A DNA stretch of 54,382 bases from Candidatus Omnitrophota bacterium (GCA_018813905.1 JAHJAO010000107.1:1-54382), one strand, 5' to 3'; shown: positions 15,636-23,892, counted from the stretch's first letter. Notes: a model not told the origin generated them from the letters alone. Program-made: numbers and translations.

Positions 15636-16952
15636 GTGAAAAAGCTTATGGGCGAGACTTTTGCCGGTGGTAATCATATAACCGGTTATAAAGAATTAAG
15701 TAAAGACAAGCAGATTATCGAGATGCCGATACCCTCTCGGGTGGCTATACCGCTTAGCCAGCATACCGGAATTATCTGTGAGCCTATGGTTAAAGAATCC
15801 CAGCTGGTTAGGGTGGGGACCAAGATCGGCCAGGGGCAGGGGCTGATTTCAAGTTCTGTCCACGCAAGCATTTCCGGCAAAGTTACTAAAATCACGGATT
15901 ATAATCATCCGGTACTCGGAGTTTGTAAGGCTGTAATTATCGATTCTGACGGCCAGGACGAATTAGAGCCTGGAGTGGGTGTGGCTCTTGCGCGGAACAT
16001 AAAATTGTTTTCCAAAGAGCAGCTTTTGGAAATTATTAAAAACGCAGGTATCGTGGGTTTGGGCGGCGCAGCCTTTCCCACCCAGGTAAAATTAAACCCG
16101 CCCAAGCCGGTCGAGTTTCTGATTATTAATGGCGCGGAATGCGAACCCTACCTTAGTTGTGATTTTAGAATTATGTTAGAGAGGTCGCAGGATATCTTAA
16201 AGGGGGTGTCTGTTGTCCAGCAGATATTGAATGTGCGGAAAGTTCTTATCGGCGTGGAAGATGATAAACAGGAAGCGATTAAGGCGTTACGGAACAAGAT
16301 TGCCGAGTTGAAGCTGGATTTCGCGGTGGTGGGGCTTAAAACCAAATATCCGCAAGGCGCGGAAAAACAGTTGATAAAGGCGCTTCTGGACAGGGAAGTG
16401 CCGCCGGGCAAGCTTCCTTTTGATGTCGGTGTCGTGGTTTTAAATGTCGGTACGGTCTTGGCGGTGGGGGAGGCGGTTTTTTTGAACAAACCGTTGTACG
16501 AACGCGTAGTTACGGTTACCGGCAAAATTCTGAAAAATCCGGCTAATCTTAAAGTAAGATTAGGCACCAGATTTTCGGAACTGATAAATTTTTGCGGCGG
16601 GATCAAAGGGCAATGCGAGAAAATTATTATGGGCGGCCCGATGATGGGCATAGCGCAGTGCACGGATGATGTTCCGGTAATTAAAGGCACCTCCGGAATT
16701 CTGTTATTGTCAAAATCCCAAACAGCAGGGTTTGCCGAGCAGCCCTGTATCCGCTGCGGACGGTGCGTGGATATATGCCCGATGCGCATGCTGCCTTACC
16801 TGTTAAGCCAATATGGACAAACCGGCCATTATCAAAAAGCGGACGGATTAAACGTGAAAGATTGTATGGAGTGCGGAGCTTGCGTTTATATTTGCCCGGC
16901 TAAAAGACGTATTTTAGAGCATATCCGGTTGTTAAAAACGGTGTTGAAATGA
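15636..16952 (+). CDS. rnfC: Rnf electron transport complex subunit RnfC
   Basis: RnfC is the peripheral NADH/FMN- and Fe-S-binding subunit that exchanges electrons with NAD in the ferredoxin:NAD oxidoreductase. It shows the N-terminal 'FAGGNHITGYKELS' barrel segment, the nucleotide-binding 'GIVGLGGAAFPTQVKL' and 'LIINGAECEPYL' motifs, and two 4Fe-4S motifs near the C-terminus ('CIRCGRCVDICP', 'CMECGACVYICP'). It has about 438 residues. The start is uncertain among TTG 15633, GTG 15636 and ATG 15648; none has a strong ribosome binding site. The stop overlaps rnfD as ATGA. Confidence 0.93.
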   Translation: MKKLMGETFAGGNHITGYKELSKDKQIIEMPIPSRVAIPLSQHTGIICEPMVKESQLVRVGTKIGQGQGLISSSVHASISGKVTKITDYNHPVLGVCKAVIIDSDGQDELEPGVGVALARNIKLFSKEQLLEIIKNAGIVGLGGAAFPTQVKLNPPKPVEFLIINGAECEPYLSCDFRIMLERSQDILKGVSVVQQILNVRKVLIGVEDDKQEAIKALRNKIAELKLDFAVVGLKTKYPQGAEKQLIKALLDREVPPGKLPFDVGVVVLNVGTVLAVGEAVFLNKPLYERVVTVTGKILKNPANLKVRLGTRFSELINFCGGIKGQCEKIIMGGPMMGIAQCTDDVPVIKGTSGILLLSKSQTAGFAEQPCIRCGRCVDICPMRMLPYLLSQYGQTGHYQKADGLNVKDCMECGACVYICPAKRRILEHIRLLKTVLK

Positions 16953-17929
16953 CACAGGAAGATACAAAAATTATAGTAGAAAGTTCACCGCATTTGCGTT
17001 CTGAAGAGTCCATACCCCGGATCATGTGGACCGTAGCGTTATGCCTTATCCCGTCCGGGGTGATGAGCATGCTGGTTTTCGGTCCGGCTACGGTTTGGAT
17101 AATAATCAGCGCGGTTTTAGGCGCCGTAATTACGGAATTGATTAGTTGCCGTTTAAGAAAGAAACCTCTAACCTTAATGGACGGCAGCGCTGTTCTTACC
17201 GGAATTCTGCTGGCGTATAATCTGCCGCCGCAATCACCGCTGTGGATGGCGTTTTTAGGGGGCAGTGTTGCTATCTTTCTGGGCAAAGTTTTGTTCGGCG
17301 GCTTGGGGTTTAATATTTTCAACCCCGCTTTAATCGGCCGGGTTTTTCTCATGGCCAGCTTTCCGCAACTGATGACCCGTTGGCCGGCTCCGTTCGGCAT
17401 TGATGCCGCTACCGCACCGACGCCGCTCGCGGTTTTTAAAGACGGGTTCGCCAATACGAATATCTTAACCCAAACGGAGATAATTAATTATTCTTATTCT
17501 GACCTGTTTTTGGGGTTGCGGGGAGGGTGTATCGGAGAAGCGTGTATCCTGGCCCTGCTCTTAGGGGCGGCTTATTTAGTTTACAAACAGTATATTACGC
17601 TGGAAGTTCCTCTCTCTTTTATCGGTACAGTCGGTATTTTTAGCTGGATATTTTCCGGTAGTGGATTTTTCAAAGGGGATTTTTTAATACATGTTTTATC
17701 CGGCGGTCTCATTTTAGGCGCGTTTTATATGGCTACGGATTATGTGACCGGCCCGATTACCAAAAAGGGTAAGCTTGTTTTTGGTGTTGGCTGTGGTTTG
17801 ATAACCTGTTTAATTCGTTTATGGGGCGGGTATCCGGAGGGCGTATCCTACGCGATTCTTTTGATGAACGTGGTTACGCCTTTAATTGATAGATTTACCG
17901 TTCCCAAAAGGTTTGGCGAGGTGAGATAA
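16949..17929 (+). CDS. rnfD: Rnf electron transport complex subunit RnfD
   Basis: Integral membrane subunit carrying covalent FMN in characterised Rnf. About eight to ten hydrophobic helices are seen over 326 residues. It has the NqrB/RnfD features 'GSAVLTGILLAYNLPP', 'GGLGFNIFNPALIGRVFLM' and 'YMATDYVTGPIT'. The flavin-attachment region reads 'GIDAATAPTPLAVF'; the usual D-x2-(S/T)-G-A-T has become D-x2-T-A-P-T, keeping the acceptor Thr. It overlaps rnfC by 4 bases. In most operons rnfG, rnfE and rnfA follow, but here rnfB starts 5 bases after the stop. Confidence 0.92.
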   Translation: MTQEDTKIIVESSPHLRSEESIPRIMWTVALCLIPSGVMSMLVFGPATVWIIISAVLGAVITELISCRLRKKPLTLMDGSAVLTGILLAYNLPPQSPLWMAFLGGSVAIFLGKVLFGGLGFNIFNPALIGRVFLMASFPQLMTRWPAPFGIDAATAPTPLAVFKDGFANTNILTQTEIINYSYSDLFLGLRGGCIGEACILALLLGAAYLVYKQYITLEVPLSFIGTVGIFSWIFSGSGFFKGDFLIHVLSGGLILGAFYMATDYVTGPITKKGKLVFGVGCGLITCLIRLWGGYPEGVSYAILLMNVVTPLIDRFTVPKRFGEVR

Positions 17930-17933
17930 GGAA

Positions 17934-18731
17934 GTGAACAGAATTATTTTAGGGATTTTAACGCTTTCAGGACTCGGCTTCGGCTTTGGTTTGCTACTTG
18001 CCTGGATGTCCAAAAAGTTTCATGTTGAAGTTGACCGCCGCATCATGAAGATTAGCGAAATACTGCCGGGCGTCAACTGCGGAGCTTGCGGCTTGGCCGG
18101 ATGCTCCGGCTTTGCCGAGGCTTTGGTAAATAACGCGGTCAATATTAATGCCTGTGTGGCCTGCTCCGGAGAAAATAAAAAAGCTATTCTTGAAATATTA
18201 GGCGTACAAGCGGACGAAACAAGTACTGATGCCGGGCAAATAGCGGTGATGCACTGCGGCGGCGGAATGAAATGCAAAGACAGATTTTTATACCGCGGAC
18301 TTAAAGATTGCCTTATTGCCGCGCAGACAATCGGCGGCCATAAAGCTTGTAAATACGGGTGTCTTGGCCAGGGTAATTGTGTTGCGGTTTGCCCGTTTGG
18401 CGCGATTGTGATTTTGGAAAATAAAACGCCTCAAGTATCTACCCAGTTATGCCGGGGCTGCAAAAAATGCGTTGCCGCCTGCCCGCGAAAAATCATCAGC
18501 ATGATGTACGTGAAGAAGAAAGTTTATATAAAATGCGTATCGCGCGAGAAAGCCGCGGATAAAGCCAGGAAATGCAAGGCAAGCTGTATTGCGTGCGGTA
18601 AATGCGTTAAGGAATGCTCGCAAGGCGCGATCGCCATAAATGATAATCTGGCCCAAATCAATTATGAAACATGTGTTGGCTGTCAGAAATGCGTTGCGGT
18701 CTGCCCAACCAAAGTTATTGCCGTGATATGA
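17934..18731 (+). CDS. rnfB: Rnf electron transport complex subunit RnfB
   Basis: Ferredoxin-accepting subunit. An N-terminal membrane helix (residues about 4-26) is followed by the Fe-S domain 'GVNCGACGLAGCSGFAEAL' and several 4Fe-4S motifs ('CLGQGNCVAVCP', 'CRGCKKCVAACP', 'CIACGKCVKEC', 'CVGCQKCVAVCP'), resembling the cluster-rich RnfB of acetogens. It has 265 residues. The start is GTG 17934, with GAGGTGA 9 bases upstream. The stop overlaps the next gene (ATGA). RnfA, RnfE and RnfG, its usual membrane partners, are missing from this locus. Confidence 0.93.
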   Translation: MNRIILGILTLSGLGFGFGLLLAWMSKKFHVEVDRRIMKISEILPGVNCGACGLAGCSGFAEALVNNAVNINACVACSGENKKAILEILGVQADETSTDAGQIAVMHCGGGMKCKDRFLYRGLKDCLIAAQTIGGHKACKYGCLGQGNCVAVCPFGAIVILENKTPQVSTQLCRGCKKCVAACPRKIISMMYVKKKVYIKCVSREKAADKARKCKASCIACGKCVKECSQGAIAINDNLAQINYETCVGCQKCVAVCPTKVIAVI

Positions 18732-20326
18732 AAAAAGTTGATGTTACTGTCCTACCGATTTTAAAAAAAATCAAAGCCGTAAAAGGAACTAGATTGCTGG
18801 ACGCGCTGAAAACCGCGGGCATTGAAAGCGATTCTGCCTGCGGTGGCCGGGGAGTTTGCGGTAAGTGCGAAGTATTGCTTGTAAATAAGCAAAAAGGCGC
18901 AAGAAAAGTAACCCGGAAGGTGCTTGCCTGTCAATTTAAAGTTGAATCGCCTTGTGTTGTCCAGCTTAGATATTCTCCGGGAAGAGAAGTTAAAGTGTTG
19001 AAAGAGCATAAGACAAGTTCTAAATTCAAAGCGGACGCTTTGGTTAAAAGAAAACATTTCACAAGCGGAGTTTCCCTGGTTTTGGATGATGGCGAGCTGC
19101 TAGGGTTTGAAAAGCATAAGCGAAAACATATTTTTGGCCTGGCCATTGATGTGGGTACAACTACTGTTTGTGTGAGTTTATGTAATCTCGAGCGTCAGGA
19201 AGAGGTGGCGCAAGAGGCGGTATTGAACGCTCAGACGCGATACGGCGCGGACATAATCACCCGGCTCGACTTTGCTCTAAAGTCGAGAAAGAACCAGCTT
19301 TTGTTGCATAGAGAAGTGGTGGCTTCTATTAACCGCGCCATCGGCGAATGCGTCCAGAAATCGGGTGTGCATAGAGATCAGATTTATACCGCGGTGGTCG
19401 TGGGCAATTCCGTCATGCATCATTTACTGCTGAAGTTATCTTTGCATACTTTCGTAACTCCTCCTTATCAAATCCGGCATAAAGGCGCGCTCGCCGTAAA
19501 GGCTAAAACTCTTGATTTAGACATTAATCCTAACGCCAACGTTCGGTTTTTGCCTTTGATCGAAGGTTTTGTCGGCTCAGATGTGTTGGCTACGATTATA
19601 AGTTTGCGTTTATTTAAAAATAAACATTTTAATCTATGTGTGGATTTAGGGACCAACGGAGAGATTATTATCGGGTCCAAGCAGGGGATAGAAGTAGCTT
19701 CCTGCGCTGCCGGCCCGGCCTTTGAGGGGTATAATGTGAGCTGCGGCATGATTGCCAAAGCCGGGGCGATTGAATGGGTAAGTATGGAAAACGGACGCTT
19801 GCGGTTGTTAACTATCGGCCATATTCAGCCTCAAGGAATCTGCGGTAGCGGAATTATCGATATTTTAAGCGAATTGCTTAAAGCGGGGATAGTGGACTCA
19901 TCGGGGCAAATGAAGGGGAAGGAATTTACTGTTTACAAAGACAAACGGGTTAAAATTGATTTCACAGCGCGTGATGTGCGTTCCGTGCAGTTAGCCAAAG
20001 CCGCGGTTTGCGCGGGGGCGCAGATTTTAATGAAAAAAGTAAAGGCAAACGCCGGTAAAATCAAAAACGTGTTTTTAGCCGGCGCCTTGGGCAATTATTT
20101 GAACGCGGAAAACGCGCTTAGAATTGGGCTTCTCCCGAAGGAACTGAAAGGCAAAATAAAGTTTGTGGGCAATACGGCTTTTTTAGGCGCGAAACAGGTT
20201 TTGTTTTCGGCAAATGATTTCCGGCAGGCTGTAAAAATTTCCAAAAAAATAAAACATGTGGCCTTAGCGAAAGAAAAAGGTTTTTCCGAAATGTTCGCCC
20301 AGGCTCTGAGTTTTCCTAAAAAATAA
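18728..20326 (+). CDS. 2Fe-2S ferredoxin/ASKHA (DUF4445) protein, corrinoid activator-like
   Basis: This family includes reductive activators of corrinoid proteins (RACo-like). The N-terminal plant-type ferredoxin domain has Cys38, 44, 47 and 68 ('ACGGRGVCGKC', 'VLACQ'). The rest is an actin-like ASKHA ATPase: 'GLAIDVGTTTVCVSL', 'NAQTRYGADIITRL', 'VVVGNSVMHHLLL', 'CVDLGTNGEIIIG' and 'GICGSGIIDILSELL'. The track start at 18671 lies inside rnfB; ATG 18728 overlaps its stop as ATGA and gives 532 residues. Translational coupling to rnfB suggests that low-potential electrons from the Rnf side feed it. No corrinoid protein or methyltransferase is seen nearby, so the target is unknown. Confidence 0.85.
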   Translation: MKKVDVTVLPILKKIKAVKGTRLLDALKTAGIESDSACGGRGVCGKCEVLLVNKQKGARKVTRKVLACQFKVESPCVVQLRYSPGREVKVLKEHKTSSKFKADALVKRKHFTSGVSLVLDDGELLGFEKHKRKHIFGLAIDVGTTTVCVSLCNLERQEEVAQEAVLNAQTRYGADIITRLDFALKSRKNQLLLHREVVASINRAIGECVQKSGVHRDQIYTAVVVGNSVMHHLLLKLSLHTFVTPPYQIRHKGALAVKAKTLDLDINPNANVRFLPLIEGFVGSDVLATIISLRLFKNKHFNLCVDLGTNGEIIIGSKQGIEVASCAAGPAFEGYNVSCGMIAKAGAIEWVSMENGRLRLLTIGHIQPQGICGSGIIDILSELLKAGIVDSSGQMKGKEFTVYKDKRVKIDFTARDVRSVQLAKAAVCAGAQILMKKVKANAGKIKNVFLAGALGNYLNAENALRIGLLPKELKGKIKFVGNTAFLGAKQVLFSANDFRQAVKISKKIKHVALAKEKGFSEMFAQALSFPKK

Positions 20327-20343
20327 CTTCCAAATTTTTTCCG

Positions 20344-21420
20344 ATGGCAACTCTTAAGACGAAAATAAAAAAACCGGCGGTTCTAACCGCAATGAGCGGA
20401 GGTACGGACTCGTCCTTTGCGGCTTATTTGCTCAAAAAACGAGGTTATGCGGTAACCGGAATTACGATGCGCGTGGATGAGGATACCAGCCAGATTGCGA
20501 AAGCGAAGCGGGTCGCGGAGGGAATCGGCATTCCGCACCTGGTCCGGGACGTGCGGCGTGAGTTTAACTTGCGGGTTATCGATTATTTCTGCCGGCAATA
20601 TATTAAAGGGTATACGCCTAATCCGTGCCTTGCCTGTAACCGTTTTATAAAATTCGGGTTGCTGTTTAATACCGCTACCGAGCAATATGATTATTTTGCC
20701 ACCGGCCATTACGCCCGCGTTGTTTACGAAACAAGGAGAAAAATTTACTGTTTAGTAAAAGGAAAGGATAAGAAAAAAGACCAATCGTACGTTTTGTATA
20801 TGCTCACCCAAAAACAGCTTAGCCGGCTGCTTTTGCCGCTTGGTAATTACACAAAACAAACCGTCCGGCAAAGGGTAAAACAATTGCGGCTGCCTGTGGA
20901 TACAGAAAGCGAAAGCCAGGATATCTGTTTTGTCCGCGATGAGGATTATACGAGTTTTATCCGGAAATTCAGGCCGGATTTTAAAATAGCTTGCGGTAAT
21001 ATAAAGAATATTCGCGGAGAAATTTTAGGAGAGCATAAAGGATACCTGAATTATACTATCGGCCAAAGAAAGGGGCTGGGCATAGCTTATAAGACGCCGC
21101 TGTATGTGGCCGGCATAGATGCTAAAAAGAACGAGGTTGTTGTGGGTGAGGAGAAAGATTTATTTAAACGCGTATTTACGGTCACGGATATTTCTTTTAC
21201 TGCCCCGCGCGATATCAAGCAAAAATTTTGCGCGCAGGTTAAAATACGTTACCATCACCAGCCGGCAAAAGCGCAGATACGCAAAGTGGACAAAAACAGT
21301 TGGCAGGTAGAATTTTTTAAACCGCAGAAAGCAATTACTCCCGGGCAAGCCGCGGTATTTTACAAAAATGAACGGGTGTTTGGCGGGGGCATTATCAACA
21401 GAGTGGAAAGCCGCTTTTAA
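20344..21420 (+). CDS. mnmA: tRNA-specific 2-thiouridylase MnmA
   Basis: MnmA places the 2-thio group on wobble uridine 34 of tRNA-Glu, Gln and Lys. The PP-loop is 'MSGGTDSS' (usual SGGVDSS). The two catalytic cysteines are seen in 'NPCLACNRFIKFG' and 'SQDICFV', and the tRNA-binding 'DQSYVLYMLTQKQL' and 'GYLNYTIGQRKGLGIA' blocks are normal. The C-terminal beta-barrel is complete. It has 358 residues, the usual length. No strong ribosome binding site precedes ATG 20344. It lies 17 bases after the ASKHA gene and is probably co-transcribed. Confidence 0.93.
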   Translation: MATLKTKIKKPAVLTAMSGGTDSSFAAYLLKKRGYAVTGITMRVDEDTSQIAKAKRVAEGIGIPHLVRDVRREFNLRVIDYFCRQYIKGYTPNPCLACNRFIKFGLLFNTATEQYDYFATGHYARVVYETRRKIYCLVKGKDKKKDQSYVLYMLTQKQLSRLLLPLGNYTKQTVRQRVKQLRLPVDTESESQDICFVRDEDYTSFIRKFRPDFKIACGNIKNIRGEILGEHKGYLNYTIGQRKGLGIAYKTPLYVAGIDAKKNEVVVGEEKDLFKRVFTVTDISFTAPRDIKQKFCAQVKIRYHHQPAKAQIRKVDKNSWQVEFFKPQKAITPGQAAVFYKNERVFGGGIINRVESRF

Positions 21421-21440
21421 ATTCTTCGGCGAAGTATAAG

Positions 21441-21677
21441 CTATAAATTATCTTCCTCGTGGATTCTGATCAGGTTCTGGGCCGGTTTTTTCGGGCTGCT
21501 TTTGCTTTTTCCCCGCCAGCGGATTAGGTCTATTTTTCTTGTTTCGGCATTCCAGTGGATCATAAAATATCCTCCGCCGGGTAGAGCGCAGCGATATTCA
21601 TGAGCGGAATTGATAAAAACAAAAATAAAAGCGGCCAAAAGAAGCAGGATTATAAAGAGAAGGAAAAATCGGATCAT
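21441..21677 (-). CDS. Small membrane-anchored hypothetical protein
   Basis: An ORF of 78 residues with one strong N-terminal membrane helix ('FFLLFIILLLLAAFIFVFI'), then a soluble part with 'CALPGGGYFMIHWN' and a basic tail. It starts 17 bases downstream of the tRNA-Leu 3' end and is convergent with mnmA. No ribosome binding site is visible before ATG 21677. I do not recognise a family. The helix plus plausible globular segment make a real gene more likely than not. Confidence 0.45.
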   Translation of the reverse strand: MIRFFLLFIILLLLAAFIFVFINSAHEYRCALPGGGYFMIHWNAETRKIDLIRWRGKSKSSPKKPAQNLIRIHEEDNL

Positions 21678-21694
21678 TTTTTAAATTATTATTA

Positions 21695-21780
21695 TGGTGC
21701 CGAAGGAGAGATTCGAACTCTCAAGGTCTTGCGACCAATGGTTTTTGAGACCATCGTGTATGCCATTCCACCACTTCGGC
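21695..21780 (-). tRNA. tRNA-Leu (anticodon CAA)
   Basis: On the minus strand the acceptor GCCGAAG pairs with CTTCGGC. The anticodon loop CTCAAAA holds CAA in a stem ATGGT/ACCAT. A class II variable arm (GGTCGCAAGACC) identifies Leu. The T-loop is TTCGAAT. CCA is encoded after the discriminator A. It has 86 bases including CCA. Confidence 0.92.
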
Positions 21781-21817
21781 GCGTTCCCGGTTTTTGAACT
21801 TAGAAATAAAATTGGTA

Positions 21818-21864
21818 GATAGTATTTTAATCTTTTCCTATGGCTTTGTCCATAGGAAAAAAGG
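21818..21864. repeat. Promoter-module direct repeat, copy 1
   Basis: GATAGTATTTTAATCTTTTC followed 6-9 bases later by TTTGTCCATAG and A-rich sequence. The same order recurs at 22573-22618. The only block that differs is the middle, which in this copy completes an 11-bp palindrome. Confidence 0.6.
21824..21852 (-). promoter_or_regulatory. Promoter of tRNA-Leu (copy 1 of a duplicated module)
   Basis: On the minus strand TGGACA (21852-21847), a 17-base spacer, and TAAAAT (21829-21824), placed about 45 bases before the tRNA. A perfect 11-bp palindrome (TTTTCCTATGG/CCATAGGAAAA, 21833-21860) lies across the spacer and the -35. A nearly identical promoter lies at 22579-22607. Confidence 0.6.
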
Positions 21865-21896
21865 AAGTTAGGACTATTTTTGATGTGCGCAGGGGT

Positions 21897-22502
21897 TTAG
21901 TAAAATTTGAAAAGAGTAGGGAGGACCTCCAAGTTATGCAGCTCTTCAATTAATTTTAATATTCCCAACGTCCAGATAAACCCAAAGGCTTGGATCAGGT
22001 CTTTTCTGAAAATTTTAGGATTGACTGTATATGTGTCCGGTTCGTTAAATAAGGCTATTTTAGGAAAAAAGCGGGGAGTTGTGGATAAATAATTGCTAAA
22101 TGACTTGCCATATTTATCATCAAGGTCGTGTTCTTCGGCTTTTATAACCAGCGGATAATAAAGGGCAAAAGCAGCTGCCATGATGAACGGGAAGAAAATA
22201 GTTCCCGTGGCAAAACCCATACCCATCGCCCCGATAAAGCTGAAGAAATAAAGGGGATTCCGGCAAAGAGAATACGGCCCGGTAGTGATTAATGTGTTGG
22301 ACTTATATCCTCCAATATAAAGAGAGCACCACAATCTTCCAAGCGACGCTATGGAAACAAAGATAACTCCGATAAGAAAAAGGATTAAACCGACAATCGG
22401 GCGGGTATTTTCCCAAGCGCTGGAAGAAAGCAATACGACAGCTATTAGTATGCCGCCGAATATTCGCGATAATTTAATGCGGAGTCTTCTGAATTTTTCC
22501 AT
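21897..22502 (-). CDS. Isoprenylcysteine/phospholipid methyltransferase-like membrane protein
   Basis: A member of the ICMT/PEMT methyltransferase superfamily, which uses S-adenosylmethionine to methylate lipids or lipidated groups in the membrane. Seen: four to five hydrophobic helices, the SAM-site block 'TTGPYSLCRNPLYFFSFIGAMG' near residue 75, and 'KAEEHDLDDKYGKSFSNYL' near residue 125 (the conserved E-E and Y-x2-Y). Its C-terminal 50 residues are an extension with another helix. It has 201 residues. A TGGACA-N17-TAAAAT promoter lies about 75 bases upstream. Substrate is unknown. Confidence 0.75.
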   Translation of the reverse strand: MEKFRRLRIKLSRIFGGILIAVVLLSSSAWENTRPIVGLILFLIGVIFVSIASLGRLWCSLYIGGYKSNTLITTGPYSLCRNPLYFFSFIGAMGMGFATGTIFFPFIMAAAFALYYPLVIKAEEHDLDDKYGKSFSNYLSTTPRFFPKIALFNEPDTYTVNPKIFRKDLIQAFGFIWTLGILKLIEELHNLEVLPTLFKFY

Positions 22503-22572
22503 AATTTTCTATGTCTAATAGTTAACTTTGGCCGCTGAACTTATGACAAATGCTATGGCCATGACGAATATG

Positions 22573-22618
22573 GATAGTATTTTAATCTTTTCGCGTTGTT
22601 TTGTCCATAGAAAAAAGG
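22573..22618. repeat. Promoter-module direct repeat, copy 2
   Basis: This copy shares GATAGTATTTTAATCTTTTC and TTTGTCCATAG with 21818-21864 but carries GCGTTGT in the middle, so the palindrome is broken. It lies upstream of the methyltransferase-like gene. Confidence 0.6.
22579..22607 (-). promoter_or_regulatory. Promoter of the methyltransferase-like gene (copy 2)
   Basis: On the minus strand TGGACA (22607-22602), a 17-base spacer and TAAAAT (22584-22579). It is identical in both hexamers and in spacing to the tRNA-Leu promoter. Confidence 0.55.
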
Positions 22619-22641
22619 GGCGATGCAGATTAACAGCCGAT

Positions 22642-22670
22642 TTGCAAATCCGTAAAAGGTCAGGTATACT
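22642..22670 (+). promoter_or_regulatory. Promoter of the zincin-like gene
   Basis: TTGCAA (22642-22647), 17 bases and TATACT (22665-22670). It diverges from the minus-strand promoter 35 bases away. The start would lie near 22677, giving a leader of about 47 bases before ATG 22724. Confidence 0.6.
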
Positions 22671-22723
22671 TAAATGCCTTTTTTTAATCTTTTGAAGGTT
22701 GAGACTCATTTCTGGACGTAAAA

Positions 22724-23788
22724 ATGTATAAAAAAAATCGTGTCTATACTAAAATAATTTGTATCTTTCTTATGCCGGCGCTATTGGTTTTAGAGTTTGC
22801 CTATGCCGGAACCGGAAATACCAGTCTAAAAATTGACGCTACTTATCTGTCTCCCCGGCTGCAAATCAATACTAAACTGTTTATGCTTAATATCAGCCGT
22901 TTAAGCGAAGAAATAAAATCGGTCTCTGTGCCGATTAGCGGGGGAACGAATGAAGAACTAATGAGGGTGCGTCGTCAATGGGAAAAAATTGCTCAAAAAG
23001 TTCCGGTTTCTCATGCGCGATGTCTGCGGTTAATAAAGATTTTTGCGTTATTTTCCAATCCCTTCATGGGACTGAATCCGGCAAGCGTTTTTTATAACGA
23101 GCCGGATGTGATTGCGTTGCAAGGCATTGGCATTATGGGCGATGTTGAACTGAAAGAAAAATTGGCGCATGATTTAGGACATGTAGCTTACAATATGCTT
23201 CCCGAGGTTCGTAAAGCTTGGGGGAAGATAAAAAATCACGCTTTGGATTACCGGTTTTTTCCGGCAGCTATCGTAGCAACAGCTGTTGCCGGTATTGGGT
23301 TTGTAATCGCGCGTAATTTTATTGATTTTGCAACAGCTAAAAAAATCGCGTATGTTTTTTTGCCGGTATTAGGGATGCATATAATGTATTTACTTTTTGA
23401 AATGCGCCTGCACCATAAAAGTTTTAACCGGACAACTTCATATGTCAGCCAGTACGCGATGAAGGATAGAGAAGAGGATTTTGCCGAAAGCTATAGATTC
23501 TACGTTTTGAAGCGTGATGAATTTCGCGAACGGGCCAAAGCCGATAAAATACTGAGCGCTAAATATGAAGTTTTGGAAAAACTATTTGGTCAAAAAAATC
23601 AAACAATGACGAATGATGCGTTTGAGACCGCGAAAACAGCCGGGAGAGAACAAAAACTTAAAGAAGCAATCCCGCCGTTGAACCCGCTGTCGAAAGCCAG
23701 CCGCGCAAAGCTTGCTCCGGATATGAAAATGGGCGTATTTGATTCTGGCCTCTTTCCAGTGAATAAGTTGATCCAGACATCGATTTAA
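22724..23788 (+). CDS. Exported/membrane zincin-like protein with HDxxH motif
   Basis: A 354-residue protein with a signal-like N-terminal helix (residues about 10-28) and two further hydrophobic helices near residues 185-205 and 210-230. It carries 'EKLAHDLGHVAYN', an HDxxH variant of the HExxH zinc motif. About 90 residues on comes 'SQYAMKDREEDFAESYRFYV', resembling the third-ligand region (E-D-F-A-E) of gluzincin-type peptidases. The general-base Glu is Asp, so activity may be altered or lost. The N-terminal 'DATYLSPRLQI' and the C-terminal tail are not recognised. It has its own promoter. Alternative: a non-enzymatic membrane protein with a chance motif. Confidence 0.55.
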   Translation: MYKKNRVYTKIICIFLMPALLVLEFAYAGTGNTSLKIDATYLSPRLQINTKLFMLNISRLSEEIKSVSVPISGGTNEELMRVRRQWEKIAQKVPVSHARCLRLIKIFALFSNPFMGLNPASVFYNEPDVIALQGIGIMGDVELKEKLAHDLGHVAYNMLPEVRKAWGKIKNHALDYRFFPAAIVATAVAGIGFVIARNFIDFATAKKIAYVFLPVLGMHIMYLLFEMRLHHKSFNRTTSYVSQYAMKDREEDFAESYRFYVLKRDEFRERAKADKILSAKYEVLEKLFGQKNQTMTNDAFETAKTAGREQKLKEAIPPLNPLSKASRAKLAPDMKMGVFDSGLFPVNKLIQTSI

Positions 23789-23892
23789 AAATAGGCAAAA
23801 AAAATCGGCAGTCCGGCCTCAACAGCGCTGCGGTATCCCTGCCTTCGACTATTCACTTAAATCAAAGAAAAATATGTGGAAATTTTGAAAGG

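Noticed and set aside
16148-16789. 213-aa ORF antisense to rnfC
   Set aside because: A shadow of rnfC, whose motifs are intact.
22515-22709. 64-aa minus-strand ORF upstream of the methyltransferase-like gene
   Set aside because: It spans the duplicated promoter module and the divergent promoter, is Lys-rich and has no family features.
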